A stretch of DNA of 64,000 nt from Polyangia bacterium (GCA_030430565.1 JAUIKS010000006.1:186001-250000); one strand, 5' to 3'; numbered from the stretch's first letter, positions 41,366 to 51,098 are shown. A program made the numbers and translations. The notes: generated by a model from the letters alone, not told the origin.

Positions 41366-42021
41366 GGCGGCGCCGCTTCCTCACCGGCGCCGGGGTGGCG
41401 CTCGCGGGGCTCGCGGCCGCGGGCGCGGGGGGCGGCGAGCTGTTTTTGCTGCGGCGCATGAAGTTCGAGGAGCTCGGCGACGCGGTGGTCGCGAGCGTCG
41501 CGCTGCCCGAGCTGCTGCCGACCCGTGACGAGCGCGCGATGCAGTCGATCGAGTCTGGCTTCGCGACCACCCTGCGGTTCGAGGCGACCGTGGTGCGCAC
41601 GAAGTCCATGGTCCCGGTCGCGCGGCGCGTGCGGATCGTGAAGATCCAGTGGAACCCGTGGCGCGAGCGCTACGTCGTGCAGACGACGGATCAGGGGCGC
41701 GGCGCCGCGATCCGCTACTACAGCAAGCGCGACGCCGCGATCGCGCACGCGATCTCGCTCGACCGCATGCGCGTGGCGAGGGCCAGCTCGCTCGAGCGCG
41801 GCCCGGCGTCGACCTACGCGCTGACGATCGTCGGGCAGCGCAACCCGATCGAGCCCGAGTCCCGGATCGCGCAGGGCAGCGGCGAGGACGCGCGCGCGCG
41901 CGGCAGCGACGACCTCTCGGCGTTCTCGCGCTGGATCGGCGTGTTCGTGCAGTCGGCGCCGCGCGCCGAGAAGACCTACGCCGTGCGCAGCTCGCCGGCC
42001 TTCTACTTGGTGCCACGATGA
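41362..42021 (+). CDS. Tat-exported DUF4390-like protein
   Basis: This 219-residue protein has an N-terminal RRRRFLTGAGVALAGLAAAGA that fits a twin-arginine signal. The mature part is beta-rich (LRFEATVVRTKSMVPVARRVRIVKI). It resembles DUF4390, which in proteobacteria also sits directly before NtrY-like kinase genes. The GTG start overlaps the Omp85 stop, and the stop overlaps the kinase ATG (ATGA), so three genes are translationally coupled. It may be the sensor partner of the kinase. Function not established. Confidence 0.75.
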   Translation: MRRRRFLTGAGVALAGLAAAGAGGGELFLLRRMKFEELGDAVVASVALPELLPTRDERAMQSIESGFATTLRFEATVVRTKSMVPVARRVRIVKIQWNPWRERYVVQTTDQGRGAAIRYYSKRDAAIAHAISLDRMRVARASSLERGPASTYALTIVGQRNPIEPESRIAQGSGEDARARGSDDLSAFSRWIGVFVQSAPRAEKTYAVRSSPAFYLVPR

Positions 42022-43622
42022 AGCCTGAACGAAGAGCCAGACGCGAGTGGACGCGCGTGCCGTGGTGGGGGCGGCTCGAGTCGCGCGTCATCACGGCGCT
42101 CGTCGTCCTCGGCACGCTCTGCGTCGGCGCCTCGTTCTACCTCGTGACGCTCACGGTCGAGTACTTCGACGGCCTCGTCGACGACGCGATCGCCGACGGC
42201 GAGCGCGCCACGGGCCTCGCGAAGCCGTTCTACGACGGCTACGTGCAGGCGCGGAAGCAGGCCTACCAGGCCCGGCTGGGCGCGATGGCGCGGGAGCTCG
42301 AGCTCGAGGCGCTCCGGGGCGCGGGCGCGGGCGCGAGCGCCGGGGAGCGTCGACGGCTGCTGCTCGCCGCGCTGCTGCAGCGCGAGGAGGATCTTGTCGA
42401 GCTGTCTCTTCGAGCACCCCATGAATCGCGCCCGGGGCTCACGGTCGAGCGCGGCGCCGCGTTCCCGGAGGAGTCCGGGGCGTGGGTCTGGGTGCCGATC
42501 GCCGGGGCCTCGGTCGCGCTCGAGGTCGTCCCCGAGCGCGCCGGCGAGCTCCACGAGCTGAGCGCCGTGTTCGCGCTCGATCCGGCGATGGATCGCCGCT
42601 ACCAGGAGCTCGGGCGGCTGCAGCGCGAGACGGGGCTGGTCTCGGTCGGTGATGACGTCGTGACGCGGCCCGACCTCGAGTCCGCGGTGTTTCGCGCGAT
42701 CGGGGTCGCGAGCGGGCTGGTGCTGCTCATCGCGCTGGTCGCCGGCTTCATCCTCGCGCGCGCGACCACCCGCAAGGCCTCGGCGCTCAGCCGCGTGATG
42801 CGACGGGTCGCGGCGGGCGAGCTCGACGCGCGCGTGCCGGAGCTCGGCAAGGACGAGCTCGGCCAGCTCGGCGGCGCCTTCAACCGCATGCTCGACGAGC
42901 TCGCGGCGGCGCAGGCGAAGCTCTCGTACCTGCAGCGCGTCGGCGCGTGGCAGGAGATGGCGCGGCGCATCGCCCACGAGATCAAGAACCCGCTCACGCC
43001 GATTCAGCTCGCGGTCCAGCAGCTGCGCGAGAAGGACCCCAAGATCGACGCGCGCTTCTCGGCGCTGCTGCGCACCTCGGTCGAGATCGTCGAGGACGAG
43101 GTCGCGGCGCTGCGGCGCATGGTCACGAGCTTCTCGCAGTTCGCCAAGGTCCCGGAGGCGCGCCTCGAGCCGGTCTCGATCGCGCGGGTCTTCGACGAGT
43201 TCGAGCGCGCCTACGGGCACCTCACCGAGCGGGCCAGCGACACCCTCGAGGTCGTGCGGCCGCCGGAGCGGGTCGAGATCGCGGGCGATCGACAGCTGCT
43301 GAAGCAGTGCCTCGTCAACTTCGTCGAGAACGCGGTGCTCTCGGGGCGCGAGGCGGAGCGCGAGACGGTGCGCGTCCGCGTGAGCGCGCGCGTCGAGGAC
43401 GGCGTAGTCATCCGCGTCGACGACAACGGCCCCGGGATCGAGCCGGCGCGGCGCGAGCGGGTGTTTGAGCCCTACGAGTCCACGCGTCGCGCCGGGACCG
43501 GGCTGGGGCTGGCGATCGCCAAGAAGATCATCCTCGATCACGGGGGGGAGATCTGGATCGACGACAGCCCGCTCGGCGGCGCGGGGGTCGTCGTCAAGCT
43601 CCCGGCCCGCGCGGCCGAGTGA
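42018..43622 (+). CDS. NtrY-like membrane histidine kinase
   Basis: This 534-residue sensor kinase has a first membrane helix at about residues 25-47, an extracytoplasmic sensor region, a second helix near 225-250 and a HAMP domain. A DHp domain with the H-box RRIAHEIKNPLTPIQLAVQQLREKD in two parts follows. The catalytic domain has N (VNFVENAVLSG), G1 (DDNGPGI) and G2 (GTGLGLAIAKKII) boxes. All catalytic motifs are intact. No response-regulator gene follows, so its partner is elsewhere. It is coupled by 4-bp overlap to the DUF4390-like gene. Confidence 0.93.
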   Translation: MKPERRARREWTRVPWWGRLESRVITALVVLGTLCVGASFYLVTLTVEYFDGLVDDAIADGERATGLAKPFYDGYVQARKQAYQARLGAMARELELEALRGAGAGASAGERRRLLLAALLQREEDLVELSLRAPHESRPGLTVERGAAFPEESGAWVWVPIAGASVALEVVPERAGELHELSAVFALDPAMDRRYQELGRLQRETGLVSVGDDVVTRPDLESAVFRAIGVASGLVLLIALVAGFILARATTRKASALSRVMRRVAAGELDARVPELGKDELGQLGGAFNRMLDELAAAQAKLSYLQRVGAWQEMARRIAHEIKNPLTPIQLAVQQLREKDPKIDARFSALLRTSVEIVEDEVAALRRMVTSFSQFAKVPEARLEPVSIARVFDEFERAYGHLTERASDTLEVVRPPERVEIAGDRQLLKQCLVNFVENAVLSGREAERETVRVRVSARVEDGVVIRVDDNGPGIEPARRERVFEPYESTRRAGTGLGLAIAKKIILDHGGEIWIDDSPLGGAGVVVKLPARAAE

Positions 43623-44104
43623 GCACCGCCGGCAGCGCCGCCGCGGGCTGTAGCGGTGGGGGGGTGTAGTTATTAGACTTTTGGGACATGTTGGCCGCGA
43701 GGCCTCGAGGCCGCCGCGGAGCGTCTCCGCCCGACGCGGCCGCACGACGTCGCGCCCGGGTCGTGACGGTCCGCGGCCGAGCGCGCGCGGGGACCTTCGT
43801 CGCGCCCGGATTCAGTGTTTCCGAAGACCGCCGCGCGACCGCGAACGCGCTCGCGCGGCGTCAGCTCGTACGCGCGGCGTCGCGGCGGGCACGCGGGCCC
43901 GCGACCGGCTCGTCGGCACTGTGGGGATGTGTGGGGTGGGGGAGGGGCGCCCGCGAAGGCCGTGAAACGCCGTCGAAGCCGCGAGATTGCCAGTTGCGCG
44001 GGTGTTTCGCGTATGCGACCGTGATTGTCCAGGATGGTGATCGAGCGCATCGTGTCGTCAAGGATGCGCAGGGGCGTGGCTCGAGTGGGGGAACGCGCGA
44101 AACG
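43623..44104. other. Intergenic region upstream of the VIT/VWA gene
   Basis: About 480 bp with no convincing gene; the downstream frame is open but Arg-rich. It contains TGGGACATGTT (43682-43692), close to a motif repeated elsewhere in the window, and a G-rich tract with four G-runs at 43923-43947 that could form a G-quadruplex. Confidence 0.5.
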
Positions 44105-47100
44105 ATGAGTCGCCGGCGAACAACACCAGACCAGCTCCGCGCGTCGCGGACGCGCTCGCCGAGCGTCGGCGGGCTCGCGGCGGCTGGGCTCGCCGTCGTC
44201 GCGCTGGTGTCCGGCCTCGCGTGCACCGCCAACCACGACAACAGCCCGCGAAGCCCCGAAGAGCCCGACATCCTGCAGTCGCTCGAGGCCTCCGCAGCGC
44301 GGGCGAGCGATGTCACGATCAAGCAGGTCGAGGCGCGTCGCTCCGTCTCGCCGATCCGGCTGCAGGCGACCGACGGATCTGAGCTTCGCCTGAACCGTCT
44401 GGTCGCGCGCGCCGACCTCGATCAGCCGCTCGCCTTCACCGAGCTCGAGATGGAGTTCCTCAACCCCGAGGGGCGCCCGCTCGACGCCTGGCTCTCGGTC
44501 ACGCTGCCCGACGGCGCGCGCGTGACTCGCTTCGCGACCTACGGCGACGGCGGGTGGAAAGAGGCCGAGGTGGTCCCGCGCAGCCTCACGGGCTTTCGCA
44601 AGCTCGTCGGCGATCCGCGCGAGCCGGCGGTCCTGCGCGACCACGAGTCCGAGCAGTTCCGGGCGCGCGTGTTCCCGGTCGCCTCCAACCGCCCGACCCG
44701 CGTGATCGTCTCCTACGTCCAGGAGATCCGCGGGAGCGGGCAGGCCTACCGTCTGCCGCTCGCCGGGATCCCGTCGCGCCTCGACAGCCTGATGCTGCAC
44801 ATCCGCGGCGACGGCCTGCGCGCGCCCGAGGGCGCCGGCGCGCTCACGCGGGTCGACGGCGAGCAGGTCTTCAAGCGGGTCGCCAAGAACGTCCGCCCGC
44901 GCGAGGACGTCGTGCTGGAGTTCTCCGGCGATCGCAAGATCGGGATCCGGCACGAGAGCATGGTCGTCGCGCGCCTGCAGTCGCCCGTGCCCCACGACCA
45001 CAGCGCGACGCTCTCGGGCCTCGTCGTGCTGGTCGACACCAGCGCCTCGCAGGCCCACGAGTACGGGCGCTACGTCGACCGCCTGGGTGAGGTCGTCCGC
45101 GCGATCAAGCAGCGCACGCCCGAGGATATCCGCCTGCGCGTGATCACCTTTGACCAGCAGGTCTCGACCCTGTTCGACGGTCGCGTCAGCGGCTTCGGTC
45201 GAGAGCAGCTCAAGCAGCTGCGCGCCCGTCAGCCGCTCGGCGCGTCCAACCTCGTGTGGGCGCTGCGGCACGTGAGCCGCAGCAAGCAGCTCGGCTTCGA
45301 TCGCGTGCTCCTGATCTCCGACGGCATCGTCACCGCTGGCCCCGCGAGCGCGCACGAGCTCCGCGACGAGGTCGCGATGCTCGGCGACGCCGGCATCCGC
45401 CGCGTCGACGTGATCACGCGCGGCGACCTCAGCGACTACAAGGTCGCGCACACGCTGACCCGCTCCGACGCGCTCGCCGAGAACGGGCTGGTGCTGCGCG
45501 CCGACGACACCGCGAAGCGGATCGCGCTGCGGATCGCGCGGACCGTGGTCGACGATCTTCGCGTCACCATCCCCGGCAGCGCCTGGGTCTACCCCGAGCG
45601 CATCGAGCCGCTGCAGGCGGGCGACGATGTCGTCGTCTACGCCGAGGTCCCGGAGCCCGGCGACATCGACATCGTGCTCCGCGGGCAGCACGTCGACGGC
45701 AAGCCGCGCAAGCTGCAGCTCCACGAGGCCCGACGTCCGCTGCTCGAGAGCGCCTGGACCGGCGCGCGCGCGAAGTTCTTGATCGGCGAGTACGGGCGCT
45801 GCGTCAACGAGCGCGCGGGGCTGTGCGAGCAGTGGATGCAGCGCGTCGAGTCGTGGTCGCAGCGGCACCGGATCCTCAACGAGTTCACCGCGATGGTGAT
45901 GCTCGCGCCCTCCGAGGACTACAAGCGCTTCGGGATCGACCGCAGCGCGCCGGAGGATGTGCTCGTGTTCGGCAGCGCGGGCGTCGAGCTGCGCGCGCGC
46001 GAGCTGAGCTCGATCGGCGACAACGTGGTGGCGAGCGCCCGCGGACCGACGCCCTACTGGAGCGTGCGCAGCCACGTGCTGACGCCCGAGTACCAGCACC
46101 GGCTCGAGCCCTGGGAGGAGGCCGAGCAGTTCGAGGCTGAGGCCGCGCTGGCCGAGGCCGTGCGCGCCACGAAGACGACTGATGATGACGGCGGCGCCGA
46201 GCGTCACGACGTCGAGACCGGCCGCGTGTCGGACGCGGTCGACCTCAGCAAGATCGTGCAGCGCGTGGGGTCGGCCTCCCGCCGCGGGAAGGCGAAGGGC
46301 GCCAGCGCGAAGCGCCCCAAGAGCGGCCCCAAGCAGCACAAGCGCAAGAGCTCGCGGCCGCTGCCGCGAACCTCGATCCGCCCCACCGACGCCTACGACG
46401 ACGACACCCTCGTCGTGATGCGCTACCTCGGCGACGGCGAGGCGCGCTCCCGCGGCATCGCCCGCAACCTCGCGGAGGACTGGCGGCAGCGCGAGCCCGA
46501 CAGCGTGATCGCCCTGGTCGCGCTGGGCGAGGCCTACGAGGCTAGCGATCGCTTCGACGCGGCGGCGCGGGCCTACGGATCGCTGATCGATCTGTTCCCG
46601 GGCCGCCCCGACATGCGCCGCTACGCGGCCGAGCGCATCGAGCGGCTCGATCGCTCCTACGAGTGGCTCGTGATCGACAGCTACGCCCGCGCGCTCGAGC
46701 AGGACCCGGAGGACCCGACCACGCACCGGCTCTACGCGCTCGCCCAGCTGCGCGCCGGTGAGTACGCGGTCGCCTTCGACACCCTCGTCGACGGCATCGC
46801 CTGGGCCAAGGCGAGCCGGCAGTACCGCAGCGCGGTCCGGATCATGCGCGAGGACCTCTCGCTCGTCGGCGCGGCCTGGCTGCGCGCGCGGCCGCAGGAG
46901 CGCGACTACATCACGCGCGCGCTCGAGGTCCAGGGCGTCGCGCTGGCGCGCGAGCCCTCGATGCGCTTCGTCCTGACCTGGGAGACAGACGCCAGCGATG
47001 TCGACCTCGCGGTCCGCGACGGCGAGGGCAACTACGCCTCGCACCGGCACCCGTCGCTCGCGACCGGCGGCGCGCTGTACGACGACGTGCAGGAGGGGCA

Positions 47101-47356
47101 CGGCCTCGAGGCCTTCGTGATCGACGGCGAGCCGACGGCCTACCCCTACAACGTCGAGGTCGAGTACTACACGACCGGCGTGCTCGGCTTCGGCATGGGC
47201 AAGCTGCAGATCATCACGCACGACGGCGCGGGGCTCCTGCGCTTCGACGAGCGGCCCTTCCTGGTGACCCGCGACCGCGCGCGCCTCGACCTCGGGCTCG
47301 TCACCGGGCCCACGGAGCGCCGCGAGGCCAGCTCGCGTCGCCGCGATCCCGCGTAG
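44105..47356 (+). CDS. Large lipoprotein with VIT, VWA, TPR and DUF2135-like domains
   Basis: This protein of 1083 residues has a signal helix ending at GLAC. A VIT domain follows (about 40-230: LNRLVARADLDQPLAFTELEMEF). The von Willebrand A domain has its MIDAS motif DTSAS beginning at Asp311. A basic linker leads to TPR-like helices (about 800-920). The C-terminal DUF2135-like beta domain (FVLTWETDASDVDLAVRDG) ends the protein. VIT-VWA proteins bind partners through a metal site. The mix suggests an envelope adhesion or assembly platform; the ligand is unknown. An earlier in-frame ATG at 43688 gives an Arg-rich leader and was rejected. Confidence 0.86.
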   Translation: MSRRRTTPDQLRASRTRSPSVGGLAAAGLAVVALVSGLACTANHDNSPRSPEEPDILQSLEASAARASDVTIKQVEARRSVSPIRLQATDGSELRLNRLVARADLDQPLAFTELEMEFLNPEGRPLDAWLSVTLPDGARVTRFATYGDGGWKEAEVVPRSLTGFRKLVGDPREPAVLRDHESEQFRARVFPVASNRPTRVIVSYVQEIRGSGQAYRLPLAGIPSRLDSLMLHIRGDGLRAPEGAGALTRVDGEQVFKRVAKNVRPREDVVLEFSGDRKIGIRHESMVVARLQSPVPHDHSATLSGLVVLVDTSASQAHEYGRYVDRLGEVVRAIKQRTPEDIRLRVITFDQQVSTLFDGRVSGFGREQLKQLRARQPLGASNLVWALRHVSRSKQLGFDRVLLISDGIVTAGPASAHELRDEVAMLGDAGIRRVDVITRGDLSDYKVAHTLTRSDALAENGLVLRADDTAKRIALRIARTVVDDLRVTIPGSAWVYPERIEPLQAGDDVVVYAEVPEPGDIDIVLRGQHVDGKPRKLQLHEARRPLLESAWTGARAKFLIGEYGRCVNERAGLCEQWMQRVESWSQRHRILNEFTAMVMLAPSEDYKRFGIDRSAPEDVLVFGSAGVELRARELSSIGDNVVASARGPTPYWSVRSHVLTPEYQHRLEPWEEAEQFEAEAALAEAVRATKTTDDDGGAERHDVETGRVSDAVDLSKIVQRVGSASRRGKAKGASAKRPKSGPKQHKRKSSRPLPRTSIRPTDAYDDDTLVVMRYLGDGEARSRGIARNLAEDWRQREPDSVIALVALGEAYEASDRFDAAARAYGSLIDLFPGRPDMRRYAAERIERLDRSYEWLVIDSYARALEQDPEDPTTHRLYALAQLRAGEYAVAFDTLVDGIAWAKASRQYRSAVRIMREDLSLVGAAWLRARPQERDYITRALEVQGVALAREPSMRFVLTWETDASDVDLAVRDGEGNYASHRHPSLATGGALYDDVQEGHGLEAFVIDGEPTAYPYNVEVEYYTTGVLGFGMGKLQIITHDGAGLLRFDERPFLVTRDRARLDLGLVTGPTERREASSRRRDPA

Positions 47357-47374
47357 GAGCTCGCGGCGCGGCGG

Positions 47375-47394
47375 TCGATCGAACGAGCGATCGA
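47375..47394. terminator. Hairpin between convergent VWA and tsaB genes
   Basis: TCGATCG (47375-47381) pairs with CGATCGA (47388-47394) around the loop AACGAG, in the short gap between two convergent stops. No T-run, so this is tentative. Confidence 0.3.
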
Positions 47395-47398
47395 GACG

Positions 47399-48184
47399 CT
47401 ACACGAAGGGCGAGCGAGTCAGCGGGCGCTTGGGCGTGTTGATCCCCATCTCCGCGTAGCTGACCCGCAGGTACACCGCGTCGAAGCTGTCGAGCTCCAC
47501 CGGCGCGTCGTTGCGGCGGGCGTCGACCGCCGCGCTCCACAGGCCGGCGGGGGTGACGACGACCTCGGCGCGGACCTTGTCGTGAACCGTCGGCGGGATC
47601 TGGTCGGCGTAGGCCTTGGCGCCCGGCCCGACGATCCAGGGCGGCGGGTCACCGCTGCCGAGGTAGCGCTCGAGGACATCCTTCAGCGGGCCGCACTTCT
47701 CGACCGAGCGCCACGAGAGCGCGCGCGAGAGGTCCGAGCGCTCGCGCTTGGTCGGCGCGCGGTTGAAGGCGGCGCTGTAGACCTCGTCGCGGCGGGCGTC
47801 GAGCACCGCGAGCGTGAGCCCGACGACCTCGGCCGGCGCGGAGGAGGCGAGCGAGGCCAGCGTGCTGACGCCGTAGACGGGGCAGCCCGCCGCGAGCGCG
47901 AGGCCCTTGGCGGTCGCGACCGCGACGCGGCTGCCCGTGAAGGTCCCCGGCCCGCGTCCGCAGGCGATCGCCGCGAGCTCGCGCGGCGCGATCCCGGCGC
48001 GCTCGGCGAGCGCCTCGATCCGCGGCGTCAGCTGCGAGGAGGCCTGGTTCGCGCGCGCCTCGTCGACATCAAACAGGATCTCGCTCGCGGGGGCGCCGAC
48101 GCGGCCCAGCGCGAGCACCGAGCGCGGGGTCGAGGTGTCGAGCGCGAGCAGCCAGCCGGGGGTCTTGGAGGTCTCTTGGGTCAT
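47399..48184 (-). CDS. tsaB: tRNA N6-threonylcarbamoyladenosine biosynthesis protein TsaB
   Basis: This 261-residue partner of TsaD helps install t6A37 in tRNAs that read ANN codons. The N-terminal ASKHA strand WLLALDTSTPRSVLALG and the signature ACGRGPGTFTGSRVAVATAKGLA (in two pieces) identify it. It is longer than the usual 225-235 residues because of an extended C-terminal part. The ATG at 48184 has GGAG 9 bp upstream. It lies 27 bp behind rseP on the same strand. Confidence 0.94.
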   Translation of the reverse strand: MTQETSKTPGWLLALDTSTPRSVLALGRVGAPASEILFDVDEARANQASSQLTPRIEALAERAGIAPRELAAIACGRGPGTFTGSRVAVATAKGLALAAGCPVYGVSTLASLASSAPAEVVGLTLAVLDARRDEVYSAAFNRAPTKRERSDLSRALSWRSVEKCGPLKDVLERYLGSGDPPPWIVGPGAKAYADQIPPTVHDKVRAEVVVTPAGLWSAAVDARRNDAPVELDSFDAVYLRVSYAEMGINTPKRPLTRSPFV

Positions 48185-48211
48185 GTTCAACAGCTCCCGC
48201 GGTAGCGCGGC

Positions 48212-49846
48212 TCAGGGGTCGAGCCAGAAGCGGATCACGTCGTTGCGGAGCGCGATCAGCAGCAGCAGCAAGATGATAACAAGGCCGATCGCGCTGGCGA
48301 GCTCGCGCGCCCGCTGCCCGAGCGGCCGCCGGCGGATGGCCTCGATCGTGAAGAACATCAGGTGCCCGCCGTCGAGGATCGGGATCGGGAGCAGGTTCAC
48401 GAAGCCGAGGTTGATGCTGATCAGCGCCATCAGCAGCAAGAATTCGCCCGGCCCGCGCTGCGCGGCGGTGCCCGCGACGTTGAAGATGCCGACGACCGAG
48501 GTCAGCTCGTCGACGCCGCGCTCGAGCATGACCATCTGCCGCAGGCTGGTCCACATCATCTCGAGCATCGTCACGGTCTCGACGACGGCGGAGCGCGCGG
48601 CGTAGGTGAAGCGACCGCGGATCGGCTCAGGCTCGGGGAGCTGACGGCTCTGGTACGGATCCGCGCCGAACCACAGGTACTCGCGGTCCTGGCGGTACAC
48701 GTCTCGAAACGAGCGCGTCTGCTGGCGCAGCGTCACCGTCCGCGGCGCCTCGCCAGGTGTCTGAACGCGCAGCTGGACCGGTTCCTCGCCCTTGCGGTCG
48801 AGCGCGATCGCGAGCGTCTCCCAGCGCGTGATCTCGAGATCGTCGATCGCCAGCACGCGGTCACCAGGGCGCAGCCCGGCCGCGAAGGCGGGCGAGTCCT
48901 CGGCGACCGCGCGGACGAAGGTGTTCGCGGGGACGATGCCGGTGATCGCGGGCGCGTCTTTGCGCGGCAGCAGCCGCGTGTGGTTCGACTCGTACCAGAG
49001 GTACGACGCGAGCTCGCCCTTGGTCTCGCGCGCGCGAAGGTAGGTCAGACGGATCGAGGCGTCCTCGTTCGACGCGAGCTCGCGGACGAGCTGCTCGATC
49101 GTCTCGATCGGCTCGCCGTTGATCGACGTGATGATGTCGCCGGTGCGCAGCCCTTTCTCGTAGGCCGGGCAGTCGAGCTCGCTGAGCCCGATCTGCGGCG
49201 CGTACGACCACGGGAACACGCCGAGCTGACCGCGCGGGATCATCTCGCCGAGCGCCGTCTTGATCAGCGTGCGTCGCGGCGAGATGTAGCGGTCGATCCG
49301 CTCACCGCCGCGATCGATTTCGAAGTGCAGCTCTTGACCCGGCGCGCGGCGGACGTGGTCCTGCAGGTCGCGCCACGAGTGCAGATCGTCGCCGTTGACC
49401 GCGAGCACCCGGTCGCCCGGCTCGAGGCCGAACTCTTGCGCGGCCGACTGATCGAGGATGGTGCCGATCACCGGGGGATCGACCTCGGTCTGGCCGAGGA
49501 AGAACGCGCCGTAGAGCAGCACCGGGAGCAGCAGGTTAAACAGCGGCCCGGCGAACAGCACGAGGTACCGGGCCCACAGCGGCTTCGAACGCAGCGCCCG
49601 GCTCTCCTCGTGCGCCGGCACGTCGTCGGTCGGCGTCGCGCCGAGCAGCGTCACGTAGCCGCCCAGAGGGATCGGCGCGAGCCGGTACTCGGTCTCTCCC
49701 AGGCGAACCTTCACCAGCGCCGGCCCGAAGCCGATCGAGAAGCTCAGCGCCTTGACGCCGACCAGCTTGGCCGCGAGCAGGTGACCGAGCTCGTGGATAA
49801 AGATCAGCGGGCCGATCAGGAGCAGAAAGGCGAGTACCTGGTTCAA
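48212..49846 (-). CDS. rseP: RseP-type site-2 protease with three PDZ domains
   Basis: This 544-residue M50 intramembrane protease cuts membrane anti-sigma factors and other substrates within the bilayer. The zinc motif HELGH (His18, Glu19, His22) and the third ligand in NLLPIPILDGGHL (Asp492) are intact. Between them are three PDZ-like units around residues 125-190, 215-265 and 300-375, each with a GLxxGDxIxxI-type core. E. coli RseP has two and is about 100 residues shorter. The start is TTG at 49846 with GGAGG about 8 bp upstream; no ATG fits just before the first helix. Confidence 0.93.
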   Translation of the reverse strand: MNQVLAFLLLIGPLIFIHELGHLLAAKLVGVKALSFSIGFGPALVKVRLGETEYRLAPIPLGGYVTLLGATPTDDVPAHEESRALRSKPLWARYLVLFAGPLFNLLLPVLLYGAFFLGQTEVDPPVIGTILDQSAAQEFGLEPGDRVLAVNGDDLHSWRDLQDHVRRAPGQELHFEIDRGGERIDRYISPRRTLIKTALGEMIPRGQLGVFPWSYAPQIGLSELDCPAYEKGLRTGDIITSINGEPIETIEQLVRELASNEDASIRLTYLRARETKGELASYLWYESNHTRLLPRKDAPAITGIVPANTFVRAVAEDSPAFAAGLRPGDRVLAIDDLEITRWETLAIALDRKGEEPVQLRVQTPGEAPRTVTLRQQTRSFRDVYRQDREYLWFGADPYQSRQLPEPEPIRGRFTYAARSAVVETVTMLEMMWTSLRQMVMLERGVDELTSVVGIFNVAGTAAQRGPGEFLLLMALISINLGFVNLLPIPILDGGHLMFFTIEAIRRRPLGQRARELASAIGLVIILLLLLIALRNDVIRFWLDP

Positions 49847-50198
49847 TCGCGACCTCCGCGCGATGCGCTCGCAGCTCGTGGCGAGCGCGCGTTCTCGAAC
49901 CTGTCTAACCAGTGATTCGGACAGCGCACGCTGCTCTCGGGATACCTGACGAGGCCGCGGGTTGCTAGCCGTAGCGCGCAAGCATTGCTGCGGCGGCCGG
50001 CCAGTGGCAAAAATCCGCCCATAATCGGGACAACGATCGGGGCATGATCGTACACTTGGCTCCACTTCGGGCCAGATCTGTGAGCGAACTGGCGTGCAGA
50101 CAGGAATACGGCCACGGTGTGGGCCGACCTGCCCTGAATCCGACTCGCACTGGCGTCGTCAAACAATCGACGCTTATTTCCACCCAAGAGGATCCACA
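49847..50198. other. Divergent intergenic region rseP / PA14-like lipoprotein
   Basis: These 352 bp should hold promoters for both directions. I found no clear sigma-70 or sigma-54 consensus, no hairpin and no gene. Confidence 0.4.
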
Positions 50199-51044
50199 AT
50201 GATTCGTACGCACCATGTTTTGCTCGTCAGCCTCGGCCTCGTCGCCGGCTGCGCGACCTCATCGGCCAACTCGAACTCGCAGAACCCTGACGCCGGCAAC
50301 GTTCAGTACGATGTCGCAGACCCCGGCGCTGATGGCGCCAACGCCGGTGCAGATGGCGCCGCTGGTGACGCCGCGACGAGCGGACGGCAGCCGCGCGGCG
50401 CCACCTCCACCCGCGCCGTCGGGGAGCGCACCGGGGTGAAGCGCATCCAGGCGAAGGCGCCGCCGCGCGAGGACGGCGGCGGCGGCGGAGCGACGACCCA
50501 GCCGAAGAAGGGACGCCTCGTCGGCGTGAAGAACCCCAACAGCGGCGGCGGCGGCACGACCCCGGCCCCCACCGAAGATCCCAACGGCCTGATCGGCAGC
50601 GCCTGGGTCCTCCCGGCCGGCACCGAGAGCCTCCCGGACTTCTCCACGCTCGGCGATCCCGCAGGCACCGTCCCGGTGCGTCTGCTTGACGTGAAGGCGC
50701 GCGGCACGTTCCCCGGGCTGTCGGTCACCGGCGATGTCGTCGGCATGCAGTTCCTCGGCTCGCTCAACGTGGTCGACGAGGGCGAGTACACGCTCTGCCT
50801 GACCAGCCAGGGCGGCTCGCGCCTGCTGCTCGACGAGGTGCCGATCGTCGACAACGACGGCCTGGCGGAGGCCGCCACCGAGAAGTGCGAGACGGTCTTC
50901 ATGGCGCCCGGTGAGTACGGGCTCGCGGTCGACTACTTCTACGTCGCCCAGAACGGGATCGTCCTGCAGTTCGCGTGGAACCGTGACGGCGGCGCGGAGA
51001 AGCAGCCGGTGCCCCAGAGCGTGCTCTTTAAGCCAGGTACATGA
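50199..51044 (+). CDS. Lipoprotein with PA14-like domain
   Basis: This 281-residue protein has a canonical lipobox LVAGC (Cys17) after a short signal peptide. About 110 residues of Ala/Gly/Asp/Pro-rich disordered linker follow. The C-terminal domain (about 130-281) resembles PA14: an MQFLGSLNVVDEGEYTLCLTSQGGSRLLLDEV core and a paired-Cys loop. PA14 domains bind carbohydrates in many secreted proteins. The ATG has AGAGG about 9 bp upstream. It is a single gene with its own strong terminator. Confidence 0.84.
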   Translation: MIRTHHVLLVSLGLVAGCATSSANSNSQNPDAGNVQYDVADPGADGANAGADGAAGDAATSGRQPRGATSTRAVGERTGVKRIQAKAPPREDGGGGGATTQPKKGRLVGVKNPNSGGGGTTPAPTEDPNGLIGSAWVLPAGTESLPDFSTLGDPAGTVPVRLLDVKARGTFPGLSVTGDVVGMQFLGSLNVVDEGEYTLCLTSQGGSRLLLDEVPIVDNDGLAEAATEKCETVFMAPGEYGLAVDYFYVAQNGIVLQFAWNRDGGAEKQPVPQSVLFKPGT

Positions 51045-51098
51045 TCGCGGCGCGCGGCTGAGTCCGCGCGGTGGAAGCGGTCTCACGCCCAGACAGCG

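Noticed and set aside
43688-44104. In-frame extension upstream of the VIT/VWA gene
   Set aside because: 139 Arg/Gly/Ala-rich residues before a normal signal peptide; the G-rich tract lies within it.
43673-47221. A 1182-codon open frame on the minus strand opposite the VIT/VWA gene
   Set aside because: It mirrors the codon pattern of the plus-strand gene, has no domain and is rich in Arg/Asp/Val from reversed GC-rich codons. The plus-strand protein has clear domains.
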